A stretch of DNA of 10,000 nucleotides. Source: Salpingoeca rosetta (Eukaryota; Opisthokonta; Choanoflagellata; Craspedida; Salpingoecidae). The first letter of the stretch is position 1; every line of letters begins with the position of its first letter. The stretch covers positions 773,007 to 783,006 of the forward strand of contig NW_004754912.1 in the NCBI RefSeq assembly GCF_000188695.1, written 5' to 3'. A model generated the notes under the pieces. That model was not told the DNA's origin. It worked only from the letters and a program-made list of their open reading frames with translations, and searched no databases. Shown in pieces: positions 1-9,823 of the stretch. Made by a program: the position numbers and the translations under genes.

Positions 1-181
1 GACAGGTGTGCGTGTGTATACTAGTTGCGTGTGTGTGTGTGTACTTTCATCGCGTTCTTCGTTTGATCACACTCCACCTTCACACTATGACAAACCAAGC
101 TCCCAACCGCACACAGCCACACAAACGCACCCCCTCACTCGCACCCTCACTCGCGCCCTCACATTTACACGCACGCAGATG

Positions 182-206
182 CTGATCAAGCTCCGCGAGT
201 GATCAG
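182..206. other. Inverted repeat with hairpin potential
   Basis: CTGATCA at 182-188 is repeated as its exact reverse complement TGATCAG at 200-206. Inside, CTC (191-193) can pair with GAG (197-199) around a CGC loop, leaving a two-base bulge at 189-190. The result is a ten-base-pair imperfect hairpin or dyad. It could equally be two copies of a palindromic protein-binding site. Function is unknown. Confidence 0.35.
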
Positions 207-863
207 TCGTTCATTCAAACTGTGGATCAACCATTGTCCAAGACTGCTTCGGCTTGTCCCCGCTTCGATCACCAACCGCAGCCACCCACCCCAAGAGCAG
301 CTAAACATTCTGCGTCGCCGTTTGTCCACCTCGTGGCTCGCACCTTGCATCCACCACGTCCAACACGACGCAAGACGCGAAGGCGCTTTCCCCTTTTCTT
401 CCTTTTCCTTCGCCTCCCAACCCGCCAACTCCGTGAGTCAGCCAGAAGCCATTGGCTGCGAGCAACCTGGCAGCGCGCACTGAGGTCATTTTCTCATGCA
501 CTGGAGTGAGACATCGCTGTGGCTGTCTTCTTCCTGCGTTTCCCTCCTTCCTCTGCGCCCTTCCCTTTCACGCCTCTTGACTTGTAAGCGCGTGACGGTG
601 ACTGTGAGTGGTACTCGAGTGGTGGCGCAGTGATCCTCACCTCCACATGTGTGTGATCGACACAAAGACGCGCCATGCCTGGCGCTTCCTCCCTTCACAC
701 GTTTCTTCTCCCTACACATGTTCTTCTCTCCCTTGCTTTGTCCCTGTCTAACCCCCCACCTCGCCCGATCATTCCACATCGCCGTTGCTGCATCCCAACT
801 TTGTGCTCATTCACACCTTCCACCAACCCCACCTTCTTCTTCCTTCTCCCGCTCTCCTCTCAG

Positions 864-976
864 GACGGTCACCCCACGACGTCAGAAGTACACCAAAAAG
901 CACCAAGCACCGCCAATCCACGGATTTGTCCTTCTCTTTGAAAAGAGGGATATTCATTCCTCCTCATCCTCATCAG
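864..976 (+). other. Possible 5'-UTR exon of gene 1
   Basis: A long pyrimidine tract ending in CTCTCAG at 863 gives a strong 3' splice site, and TCAG/GTAAGC at 976/977 gives a strong 5' splice site, so a 113-nt internal exon is defined from both ends. Two of its three frames stay open, but the peptides are low complexity and do not join to the gene 1 frame through any obvious ATG. A non-coding leader exon spliced to an acceptor at 1242, 1394 or 1460 is therefore the simplest reading. It could also belong to another gene or be coincidence. Confidence 0.3.
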
Positions 977-1483
977 GTAAGCATTGCACCACCGCTTCCT
1001 TTCCCTTTCCCGTACAAGCACCACAGTCATTGTCACCCATGGGCCACCTCCCTTCGCCCCTACAACCATTTCAAACGGCAACGACGTCCTTCTTTCGTTT
1101 TGACAATTTTGACTGGACTTGTCTGTTGCGTGCCTTCGTGGAAACCGTGTCCCCCAACCTCATATGGGCCTGTCTGTGCAAATGCACCTCTCTGCACCAA
1201 AGCCAGACAACACAACATAACAACCACGCCCGCGCTTTTCAGCCGTGCTCATCAACACTCAACTCACCTGTATGTCTCCCTTCAATGTTGAATTCCTTGT
1301 TGATGGACGCACTCGTAGGCACACGCAGACTCGTGATCAGCCGATCAACCAAAACCGAAAGGCACGTCGCCCAAAACAACCGTTCTCTCATCAGCATCCG
1401 CGTATCGTCATTCCCTCTCATCCGACAAGACCCCCGTCACTTTGACTCTTCGACCTTCAGCCCAATTCCAAGCCGTTAATCGC

Positions 1484-1507
1484 CAACAACAACAGCAGCA
1501 GCAGCAG
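1484..1507 (+). repeat. CAA/CAG repeat before the gene 1 start codon
   Basis: Three CAA and five CAG triplets run in tandem and then meet a TAG triplet at 1508-1510. The run is in a different frame from gene 1 (which starts at 1561) and is closed by that TAG, so it is not part of the encoded polyglutamine. It is a CAG-type repeat in the presumed 5' UTR. Confidence 0.7.
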
Positions 1508-1560
1508 TAGCAGCAAAGGCATTAGCGCTCTGCTGATCAGCCAATCACTTCAGTCCGAAG

Positions 1561-1753
1561 ATGGACGGCCAGCAGCAGCCGGCACCGGCGCAACACGGTG
1601 CCCCTGACGCAGCCCTGCTCTCCCAGCTGCTCAGCCAACTCAACTCCACCGCATTCCCGCCAAGCAGCGCCGCAATGAACGGACAAGCACAGGACGTCGT
1701 GCTTCTGCAATACCTTCAGGCCCTGGTGAACCAAGCCCAGCAGCAGCAGCAGC

Positions 1754-1799
<46 letters not shown>

Positions 1800-2241
1800 G
1801 CAGCAACAGCAACAACAACAACAACAGCCGCAGCCGCAGCCGCAGCCGTCGCAAGCGCATCAAGCCCAAGACCAGCACGGTCACGGTTTTCGGGTACAAG
1901 CACACGACCCCTCCTTGCAGAGCCAATTTGCGCAGTCAGGCGTGCCAGCAAATCAGAGCGATCATGCTCAGCTTCATCACCACCATCCCACGCATAGAAC
2001 GCAGCCCACACCAGGACCCTTTGCAGATGCGGCACTGGCCCCGCAATCCACAGCGGCAATGGCCCAACATGCTGGTCTGCAACCGCAGCAGCATCAACAT
2101 CAACAACCACAACATCAACAATGCGCAAGGTGGCCGTCCTCATCACCGCCCCACTCACTCCCATCAAGCGTGTCGACGCAAGCTGGCCCGGCACAGTTGC
2201 TGGACTTTGGCACTTTCGGCTCGCAGCAGCCACAGCCACAA

Positions 2242-2279
<38 letters not shown>

Positions 2280-2973
2280 TTTGGACAGACACGCCAATCC
2301 CTTTGCCCTCCCTTTGTTGACGTCATCAGGGCCGTCGACAAAAGCGCCATCGCCGCCATCAACGCTGTTTCCGCTGACAGCAAACGTGCGTGATCTGGCA
2401 GATGCGCAGCGACAGGACGACGACCATCTTCGCTTTCTGCAACAGATGGCCATGACCAGCCCATCGCCCATGAACCAATTCAGCCACCACCATCAGCCAC
2501 AACAGCAGCAGCAACAAGCGCAACCCCCGCAACCCCAGCCTGTCACGGGCCACGCAAACTTCATGCACATGCAGCCGACCACACTCTTTGGCGGCCCCAG
2601 CGATGCTGGATGTGTGGCACAGCATCCGCTGCCAATGCCGCTCCCGATTCCCCTCGTCACCACGACGCCGGCCGCTCTCGTGTCGACCGTCGGGCACGTG
2701 CCCACGCTCATGCCCTCGATGCCGTTTGCCACAGGCTACTCCCACCACCACCACCACCAAACGTCGTTCTCGCCTGCAGGAGGCCTGGATGCGCAGCACG
2801 GCGGCCACCGACGTGGAAATGGCCGACACGGCCGGCGGCCCCGAGGGGAGCCATCGGCTGAAGCGCACATCCGCCAAGTCTGCGAGGGTTGCGGAAGCGT
2901 CAACTACGTCACCAGGTATGCTAACATGCATAGTGTTGGCGTGGCGTGTGCTGTGTGGACAAGGCTTGCCACA

Positions 2974-3004
<31 letters not shown>

Positions 3005-3136
3005 CAAACAACAGACACACAGCTGACGATACCTTTTTCGTTTCGCTCAGATCTCATTCGTCACTTGCGATTTTTTTCCAACAGGGCTCCACCAAAAGAC
3101 AGGAAAATCATTTGCAAGCAATGCCGAAAGTCAGTA

Positions 3137-3181
<45 letters not shown>

Positions 3182-3536
3182 TTATCTGTGGTTGGTTGTA
3201 TGATGGCTGGTGGGCGAGTCTGCTGAAGCTTTGATCCACCGTGTGTGTGTTCTGCATTTGGGTGGTTTGCCTCCCTTTTCGACTTTTCGTTTCGCCCACT
3301 TGCTCACTCATCACCACCACCACCACCCTCTCCTCTCTGTCACTTTCGTCGTGCTGTCTTGCTGCGTGAGCAGCAGCCTGCGCCCACGGGTGCAGCGCGT
3401 CTTCAAGAACATCAAGGCGCATGAATTCGCCGACTTCACCGTCAAGGACCTTGTGAAAGGTACGCCGTCGCTTGTGCTGCACTGCGACCGAGACATGTCC
3501 GACAGAGGGAGGGGAGGATGAGAGACAGACAGATAC

Positions 3537-3619
<83 letters not shown>

Positions 3620-4968
3620 TATTTGTAGAGTGAAACACGTTTGCATGTCTCGAAACGCGTCATGGCTTTCCCTGCTCTGCTCCTCTCACTGTGTTCCCGT
3701 GTCCACCTTTCTGTTAATCCATCTGCGTGTTTCACATTCCCATCCATCATCGCCCGCAACCACACATGCGCCCATACACGCAACTCCCTCACCCGCGTGC
3801 ACACTCTGACCCTGGCTCGCACCCTGACTCTGACGTGCGTTTTGCGTTTTTGTGTTCCAACAGCCATCACGGCCATGGCTGCCCCCTGCCCAACAGGCTT
3901 CAAGTGCCCCGTTGACATTTTCCAGAACCAAAAGTGTAGGTTGTCATGAAGCATAGATGCCCGCTCCCTTGCTCAAACCACCAATGCGATCGGATTGCTC
4001 TGCTGTACCTTGATCATGGCGCCAAGCAAGTCCCTTTCATTCCTTTGTTTCGTCAGAGCTGTTGTCTGTCACTGCGCGCACGGATGTATACATGTGTGCG
4101 ATTCCTTCGTTTTGCTATGCCAAAAGAACCACACGAACTGCACCAACACTCACTCGTTCATCCCTCTCCGTCATCTGTGTGTGCTCTGCATGCTCTGCAT
4201 GTGTTTGCCTCTCCTTCAGCCCGCTGCGTCACCTGCCACGCCCTCCATTTCACCCGCGTCTTCCCCGACGAGACCGCTTCACGTGAGTGCTCACTTGTGT
4301 ATGTGTGCGTGTGTGTGCGCGCGCGCAAGTGGGCGTGTGGTGGCTGTCTGGGCAAGCGCACATACGGGTGAATATGCAGGTGTGCATTTCTCGAACTGTT
4401 GTTCTCTGTGTGTTGTGCCATCACGAGCTCAGGTTTGGGCGCGGCTACCATCCCTTGTTCATGTCATCGACGGTTGCTCTCACGTCACCGTCACAGCACT
4501 TTAATCAATCAACACTTACCCATCAATCAAACTAACCCCACGACAAAACTCGCTGTTCCATCTAGTGCTGCGGGTGTTCAAGAAGCGCATTTGTCGCTCC
4601 GTGGGGTGCCAGACAAACGGCCGACCGGAAAACGCTGTCGTGCGCGTGACCGATTTGTTCAAGAAGGACTCCAAACGCCGCCCAACATGCTTTGAGGTCG
4701 GCACCAGCACACCGGAAGAATGGGCCGATCTGCCTGCCCTCAGGGGAGGCGGCCGTGTGCAAGGCGGACAAGACGACAGCAGTGCACGCCCGTTGCCGCC
4801 AGCGCCGCTCTCGCCCACACCATCCTCGATGGAGCGCATGCTGTTTCCCTTCTCTGCGCAGGACGGCGACGGGCCCATGGATGACATTGTTGATGACGAC
4901 GACTTTGCTGTTGACGACTTTGGTGGCGGTGGCGGCCGCGTCGATGTTGGTGATGACGATGGTGCCAG

Positions 4969-4999
<31 letters not shown>

Positions 5000-5292
5000 G
5001 GTGGTGGTGGTGGCGCTTGTGGTCTGGCTGACGTTGGTGGCCGCCGTGTCACTGCCACCAGTGCTGGAAGTGCCACAACCACAGGTCTCCTTGACCGCGG
5101 CATCTGCGACACAGACTCGGACGAGATGCTGGCCGTTCGCCTGCCCGGAGCAGACGCCGCCACGGGCACGAAGGGCACGGCACCGCGCTTCTCGCGTGCG
5201 GACGGATCTCGCTTGTCCGTGTCACCGCCACAGCGGCGATCTAGCGACACCAACACCAACATACTGCTGGCGGCGGTGCGGGACCTCATCCC

Positions 5293-5324
<32 letters not shown>

Positions 5325-5620
5325 GTGTCAATTTCAACAATGGCGACGATGATGGCAGCCGCCGCCGCGGTGACCGTTTCGTCAATGGCGAGCAGGTGGC
5401 CAAACGCGCCCGATACGCGAGCAGCGCCGGTGCGAACGTGGACGGCAGCCAAGCCATGGAGAACACGGTATTCAACGGGTACGAGCCACTGCTGCAGACA
5501 CCAAGCGCGTCCACATCCATGCAGTTTGTCGGGCCTGACGCTGGCGGCGATGACGGCATTGTCGATGGTAAAGATACCGCTGACTTTATGGCGTCTGTCG
5601 ACGCATCATCCAACCTCTGA
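1561..5620 (+). CDS. Polyglutamine and acidic protein with an unassigned Cys-rich module (six exons)
   Basis: Exons 1561-2915, 3085-3129, 3374-3459, 3864-3935, 4220-4282 and 4566-5620 join in frame (phases 2,2,1,1,1) to give about 891 residues. The ATG has A at -3 and G at +4. Residues 1-440 are Q/P/H-rich: Q60-89 is pure glutamine, Q227-239 is a second run and H395-399 a histidine run. Residues 441-582 carry paired cysteines: C441/C444, C462/C465, C504/C510, C522/C525 (with H526 and H529), C550/C555, plus C582. Between the pairs are basic and hydrophobic stretches, which suggests a zinc-binding fold. Residues 590-891 are low complexity, with D676-680 followed by ten Gly, and nine Asp at 784-792. 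Composition (polyQ, Cys module, acidic tail) suggests a nuclear transcriptional or chromatin regulator, but I recognise no named family and assign no target. Splicing is confident because the Cys pairs and phases agree across five junctions. The exon 3 start is ambiguous (3371, 3374 or 3377) and the exon 4 donor was chosen on phase. Confidence 0.83.
1738..1827 (+). repeat. 30-codon polyglutamine tract (mixed CAG/CAA)
   Basis: Thirty consecutive glutamine codons encode residues 60-89 of gene 1. CAG codons flank a long uninterrupted CAA core at about 1753-1797, with more mixed codons after it. A PQPQPQP stretch follows immediately. Long CAA runs are less prone to slippage than pure CAG, so the tract looks kept partly at protein level; that last point is inference. 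Confidence 0.95.
2239..2277 (+). repeat. 13-codon polyglutamine tract
   Basis: Thirteen CAA/CAG codons encode residues 227-239 of gene 1 and are preceded by PQP. A shorter glutamine-rich stretch follows near 2500-2520. These are coding microsatellites in the presumed disordered N-terminal half. Confidence 0.93.
2973..3004 (+). repeat. GA microsatellite in gene 1 intron 1
   Basis: A run of AG dinucleotides with a single T interruption lies inside the 169-nt first intron (2916-3084). The intron starts AG/GTATGC and ends in a T-rich tract and CAG. Confidence 0.9.
3140..3179 (+). repeat. TG(20) microsatellite just after the intron 2 donor
   Basis: Twenty TG units begin ten bases after the GTCAGT donor at 3130. 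The intron runs 3130-3373 if the middle acceptor is used. The donor region and the repeat together form a continuous GT-rich stretch. Confidence 0.93.
3369..3376 (+). promoter_or_regulatory. Triple tandem 3' splice site (AGCAGCAG)
   Basis: Three AG dinucleotides spaced three bases apart (3369-3370, 3372-3373, 3375-3376) can each end intron 2 without changing frame. The resulting proteins differ only by zero, one or two serines after N467 and before the LRPRV segment of the Cys-rich module. The pyrimidine-rich stretch before it supports this as the real acceptor region. Which AG is used cannot be told from sequence; the middle one was taken for the gene model. Confidence 0.65.
3537..3619 (+). 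repeat. ACAG tetranucleotide microsatellite in gene 1 intron 3
   Basis: An uninterrupted 83-nt run of about 21 ACAG units, with degenerate copies from about 3523, sits inside the 404-nt third intron (3460-3863). The complementary strand reads as an artefactual repetitive Cys/Leu/Ser peptide, which is not a gene. Confidence 0.95.
4970..5011 (+). repeat. Coding GAT(5)-GGT(9) repeat
   Basis: Five GAT codons followed by nine GGT codons and a GGC encode Asp676-680 and Gly681-690 of gene 1. The two adjoining trinucleotide runs are in the same frame, so length changes by whole units would not shift the frame. Confidence 0.93.
5294..5320 (+). repeat. Coding GATGAC hexanucleotide repeat (poly-Asp)
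   Basis: Four GATGAC hexamers plus one GAT encode nine consecutive aspartates (residues 784-792) in the acidic tail of gene 1. Strict alternation of the two Asp codons points to tandem duplication of a six-base unit. Confidence 0.92.
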
Positions 5621-5662
5621 CGACTTTATGGCGTCTGTCGACGCATCATCCAACCTCTGACG
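5582..5662 (+). repeat. 40-bp tandem duplication spanning the gene 1 stop codon
   Basis: Sequence 5582-5622 is identical to 5622-5662 at an offset of 40 bases. The first copy encodes the last 12 residues (ending DASSNL) and the TGA at 5618-5620; the second repeats the same coding end and TGA in the 3' UTR. Since 40 is not a multiple of three, the second copy lies in a different frame. The perfect identity suggests a recent event or an assembly duplication. Confidence 0.95.
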
Positions 5663-6798
5663 GCGACTCAAGCATGGCTGCTGGGTCGCTGAACGCTGTT
5701 GCTGCTTGTTATGTTACACCTTTTTCGCTCCTTCGCTGTTGCTTCGCTGCTGTTACCGTGAGGTGCTTGATTCCTGCATCCGTGTGTTTGGAAAACGAGC
5801 CAAAGCATTCCTTGTTCTCTTCTCCCCTTATCTTCTTCATGCAGTGCATTGAATGGCGCGGGGCTGTGTTGTGTTGTGCTTCACATCAACTTTTGTAGTG
5901 GGATTTGGTGTCGCTTCTTTTGGTTTTGCTTCTTGTCTTGATTTGCGTTTCGCATTTTGTTGAAGACGGGGCCATGTCCTGGCTGATCATGGATCTATGA
6001 CGATGCAGACCGGACCGTGATGCCACCGCTCGTTTTCAGCTCATGTCTGCACCCCATTGTCTGACGGGTTTTGGGTTTGCATTCTGAGCACGTGCCCCAT
6101 GCCCGCCATGCCATGTGCCCCATGCCGAAACGCAATGTCATGCATGGGTCCATCGGATTGTGCTGCCTTCTGCCTTCGCTCTCGCCGCTGCTCTTCGTTT
6201 TTCTTTTTTGTTTGTTTTGTTCCATCTCTATTCCCATCCATACGCTGACTTTGGCTTGCCCTTGCTGCCAGCATGTGTTGGTTGGTTGGTGTGCGTGTTT
6301 ATTTCTATATCTGAAGACCCACGGCGCGCGCCCCACACATGTTATGTTGGCTTGCTCTCTGCCACTGCTGTCGTTTCCTGTGTGTCTTGTGCTGTTTCCC
6401 TGTTTCCTTGTGACCTGTTACGCCTACGTCACGGTGCCACAAACCCTTTTCTTCCTCCTCGCGCTCGCTCCCAAGGTGGTGGCTGCGCGGATGCGTCACA
6501 TGGCACGTCATGCCACGCGTGACGTCACGTGGTTGTGTCATGCATGGTTGGTTGGTTGGTGCTTGGCCACTGTGTTCATTGTGTCTCAACATGTAACACC
6601 AACATAAAAACATCATTTTCCACCACCACAACGGTCGGGTGCCTTGCAGAATCGCATACACAACAATCAAGAGCGAGCAACACGAGAGAGAGAGACAGAG
6701 AGGGGAGACGCTGGGAAGAGGGTGAGCGATAAGCAAACAAGCAAGAAAACGAATGAATGAACAAACAAAGAGAGGCGCGCACCGATAAGCCTGAGCTG
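5621..6798. other. Convergent 3' region between gene 1 and the LAMP gene
   Basis: No gene can be supported in these 1.2 kb. Open frames, such as a + strand one at 6071-6607 with hydrophobic runs, have no ATG at their start, no recognisable domain and T-rich composition. The region should contain the 3' UTRs and ends of both convergent genes. No AATAAA was found on either strand close after either stop codon. Local features are repeated CATGCC-type words at about 6085-6150, two TTGGTTGGTTGGT runs (about 6280 and 6545), a hairpin at 6494-6524, and a short purine-rich GAGAGA stretch near 6684-6720. Confidence 0.6.
6494..6532. other. Hairpin overlapping CRE-like and E-box-like sequences
   Basis: CGTCAC (6494-6499) and TGGCA (6501-6505) pair with TGCCA (6511-6515) and GTGACG (6519-6524) around a five-base loop, with an asymmetric internal loop. 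The right arm runs into TGACGTCA (6520-6527), a perfect CRE-type palindrome, which overlaps CACGTG (6526-6531), an E-box. It lies about 270 bases past the LAMP stop codon, so a regulatory role is uncertain. Confidence 0.35.
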
Positions 6799-8754
<1,956 letters not shown>

Positions 8755-8945
8755 CGTGACACCAGAAGGAGAAGTGCAGCCGTCGAGCAGACGATCCGTT
8801 GTTGCTTGATTTGAGTGTCTTTGCTTCTTGTGCGTGTGTGTGTGCTCGTGTGTTTTCGTCTTTGCATTTGTGTGGTTGCCTTCTTTTACCACATCCACAG
8901 TGGCAAATAACAAATTCCCAACCTAATTTCTTTGGAGAGGCACTT

Positions 8946-9011
8946 CGATTTCCCAGGATAGGTCAGCCTATCCACACCGATGTGGTCCTGTCTGAAAATC
9001 AGGACAAATCG
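8946..9011. other. Cloverleaf-like set of four perfect inverted repeats
   Basis: An outer stem CGATTT (8946-8951) with AAATCG (9006-9011) encloses three hairpins in tandem: GGATAGG/CCTATCC (8956-8962 with 8967-8973, loop TCAG), CCACA/TGTGG (8972-8976 with 8981-8985, sharing end bases with its neighbours, loop CCGA) and GTCCTG/CAGGAC (8985-8990 with 9000-9005, nine-base loop). The arms nest into a 66-nt four-way junction with almost no unpaired joining bases except CCCA at 8952-8955. Arm lengths do not fit a tRNA, and the palindromic design folds equally on both strands. It could be a structured leader of the LAMP transcript, a small non-coding RNA, a cruciform, or the relic of a mobile element. 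Confidence 0.4.
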
Positions 9012-9576
9012 CACATTCTTTTGCCTGTGCTTGATGGCTTGACCCGCACGACGGCGCTTGATTGATGATTTTGATTGACCCCGTGCTTGCGACGGGTGTG
9101 GCGTACGTGGGAAAAGTGGTGGAGCGAACACCACGCTTTGGTGCTTTGACGCTTGCTTGTGCTTTGCGTTGCTGCAACCCTCGCTGCTTGCATATGCGTG
9201 TGTGTGCGCGCGGGGTGCGTGAATGTTTTGCTGCCGCTGCAAAGTGCCAGGAAAGAGCGGGGGAAAAGCAAGCAACACAGGCAGAGAGACACAGACGAGT
9301 GCTGTCGGTGGGGGTCGTTGGCGTGTGCGTTTCCCTTTCGGTTGGGCGCGGATTTTGATAATTTTGCGGCCCTTTCCAAGCACCAGTCAGCCCACCACCA
9401 CCCAACAACTCTGGTGAGTCAAGCGAGCGAGCGAGTCAGGCCAAGCAATACACGGGCCCAGGCAGAGAAGACAGGCACTGTGTCAGAGGGAGTGAGAGAG
9501 GTGCGAGCACTTGACAGAGAGTGAAGGAGAGGTGCAAACGCTTTGCCTGCCTGAGAGATCGGCCATCCACTTCGTG

Positions 9577-9601
9577 CACACACACACACACACACACACA
9601 C
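9577..9601. repeat. CA microsatellite
   Basis: A short uninterrupted run of about 12 CA units on the + strand, inside the presumed first intron of the divergent right-edge gene. Confidence 0.85.
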
Positions 9602-9823
9602 CATCCAACACAACAATAGCAGTTTGGGCTCTATTTCACCTGCACCAGCACGCGCTTCCGTGCTTGCACGTCAGTTGTTTTGGTTGTTTCAGCACACACA
9701 TACACACACACACACAGTCACACAGCCACAACCACTGCAGTCGCAAGGCGAGAAGTCACATGCGCACCGCCGTTTTGCTGTCTTGCTTTGCTTGTTTGCC
9801 TTTACCTATCCTTCCGCTTGCAG

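Larger units (their letters stand above)
1..1560 (+). promoter_or_regulatory. Upstream region and likely 5' UTR of gene 1
   Basis: No convincing protein gene is visible here. The DNA is rich in C, T and A on the + strand, with pyrimidine runs and CA-rich stretches, and open frames across it translate to low-complexity S/P/T/H sequence. I see no TATA box. Splice-like signals exist: a GTGAGT donor at 433, a pyrimidine-rich acceptor ending in CAG at 863, a GTAAGC donor at 977, and candidate acceptors at 1242, 1394 and 1460, so the gene 1 leader may be spliced. Five TGATCA palindromes occur here (64, 183, 200, 1334, 1534). A CAA/CAG run lies at 1484-1507, shortly before the start codon. Treating this as promoter plus leader is inference from position only. 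Confidence 0.45.
8755..9823. other. Region upstream of the LAMP gene and of a divergent gene
   Basis: No complete gene is seen. The region should hold the LAMP promoter and 5' UTR on the - strand and the promoter, and possibly a leader exon, of a + strand gene. A CTG/GTGAGT donor at 9413/9414 could end a leader exon whose intron runs to the acceptor at 9823, but no ATG lies in a frame that would enter the 9824 exon open. CA repeats occur at about 9577-9601 and 9693-9715. The block at about 8905-9015 differs in composition, lacking CA repeats and holding the four-stem structure at 8946-9011. Confidence 0.45.

Noticed and set aside
649..1479. 276-codon open frame on the + strand
   Set aside because: Low-complexity Ser/Pro/Thr/His translation, no domain, and it overlaps clear splice-like signals. 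It fits non-coding leader or promoter DNA better.
1537..1926. - strand open frame with a long leucine run
   Set aside because: The leucine run is the antisense of the CAA/CAG glutamine codons of gene 1.
1640..2464. - strand 274-codon open frame rich in Ala and Val
   Set aside because: Antisense shadow of the Q-rich exon 1 of gene 1; no domain.
3108..3646. Cys/Leu/Ser repeat peptides on the - strand
   Set aside because: Pure translation of the ACAG microsatellite inside an intron.
3933..3940. Alternative donors for gene 1 exon 4 (at 3934 or 3940)
   Set aside because: Both give phase 2 and would read exon 5 in a frame without its Cys pair. The GTAGGT donor at 3936 keeps C522/C525.
4220..4600. 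SBP-box or Stc1-like zinc finger in gene 1
   Set aside because: C-x2-C-x3-H followed by a later C-x4-C recalls these families, but the rest of their patterns is absent; too weak to name.
4516..5613. - strand 365-codon open frame, Ser/Pro-rich
   Set aside because: It mirrors gene 1 exon 6. The + frame continues the Cys-rich module and closes all splice phases, while the - strand peptide is low complexity.
6071..6607. Hydrophobic 178-codon + strand frame resembling a membrane protein
   Set aside because: Opens at a TTG with no ATG, T-rich composition gives the hydrophobicity, no homology is recognised, and the position fits a 3' region.
8946..9011. tRNA or hammerhead ribozyme
   Set aside because: Four stems look cloverleaf-like, but arm and loop sizes, missing T-loop consensus and missing CTGATGA/GAAA core exclude both by eye.
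9153..9524. 123-codon + strand frame upstream of the 9824 exon
   Set aside because: It starts at TTG with no in-frame ATG, reads low-complexity Cys-rich sequence from GT-rich DNA, and runs through a good donor at 9414.
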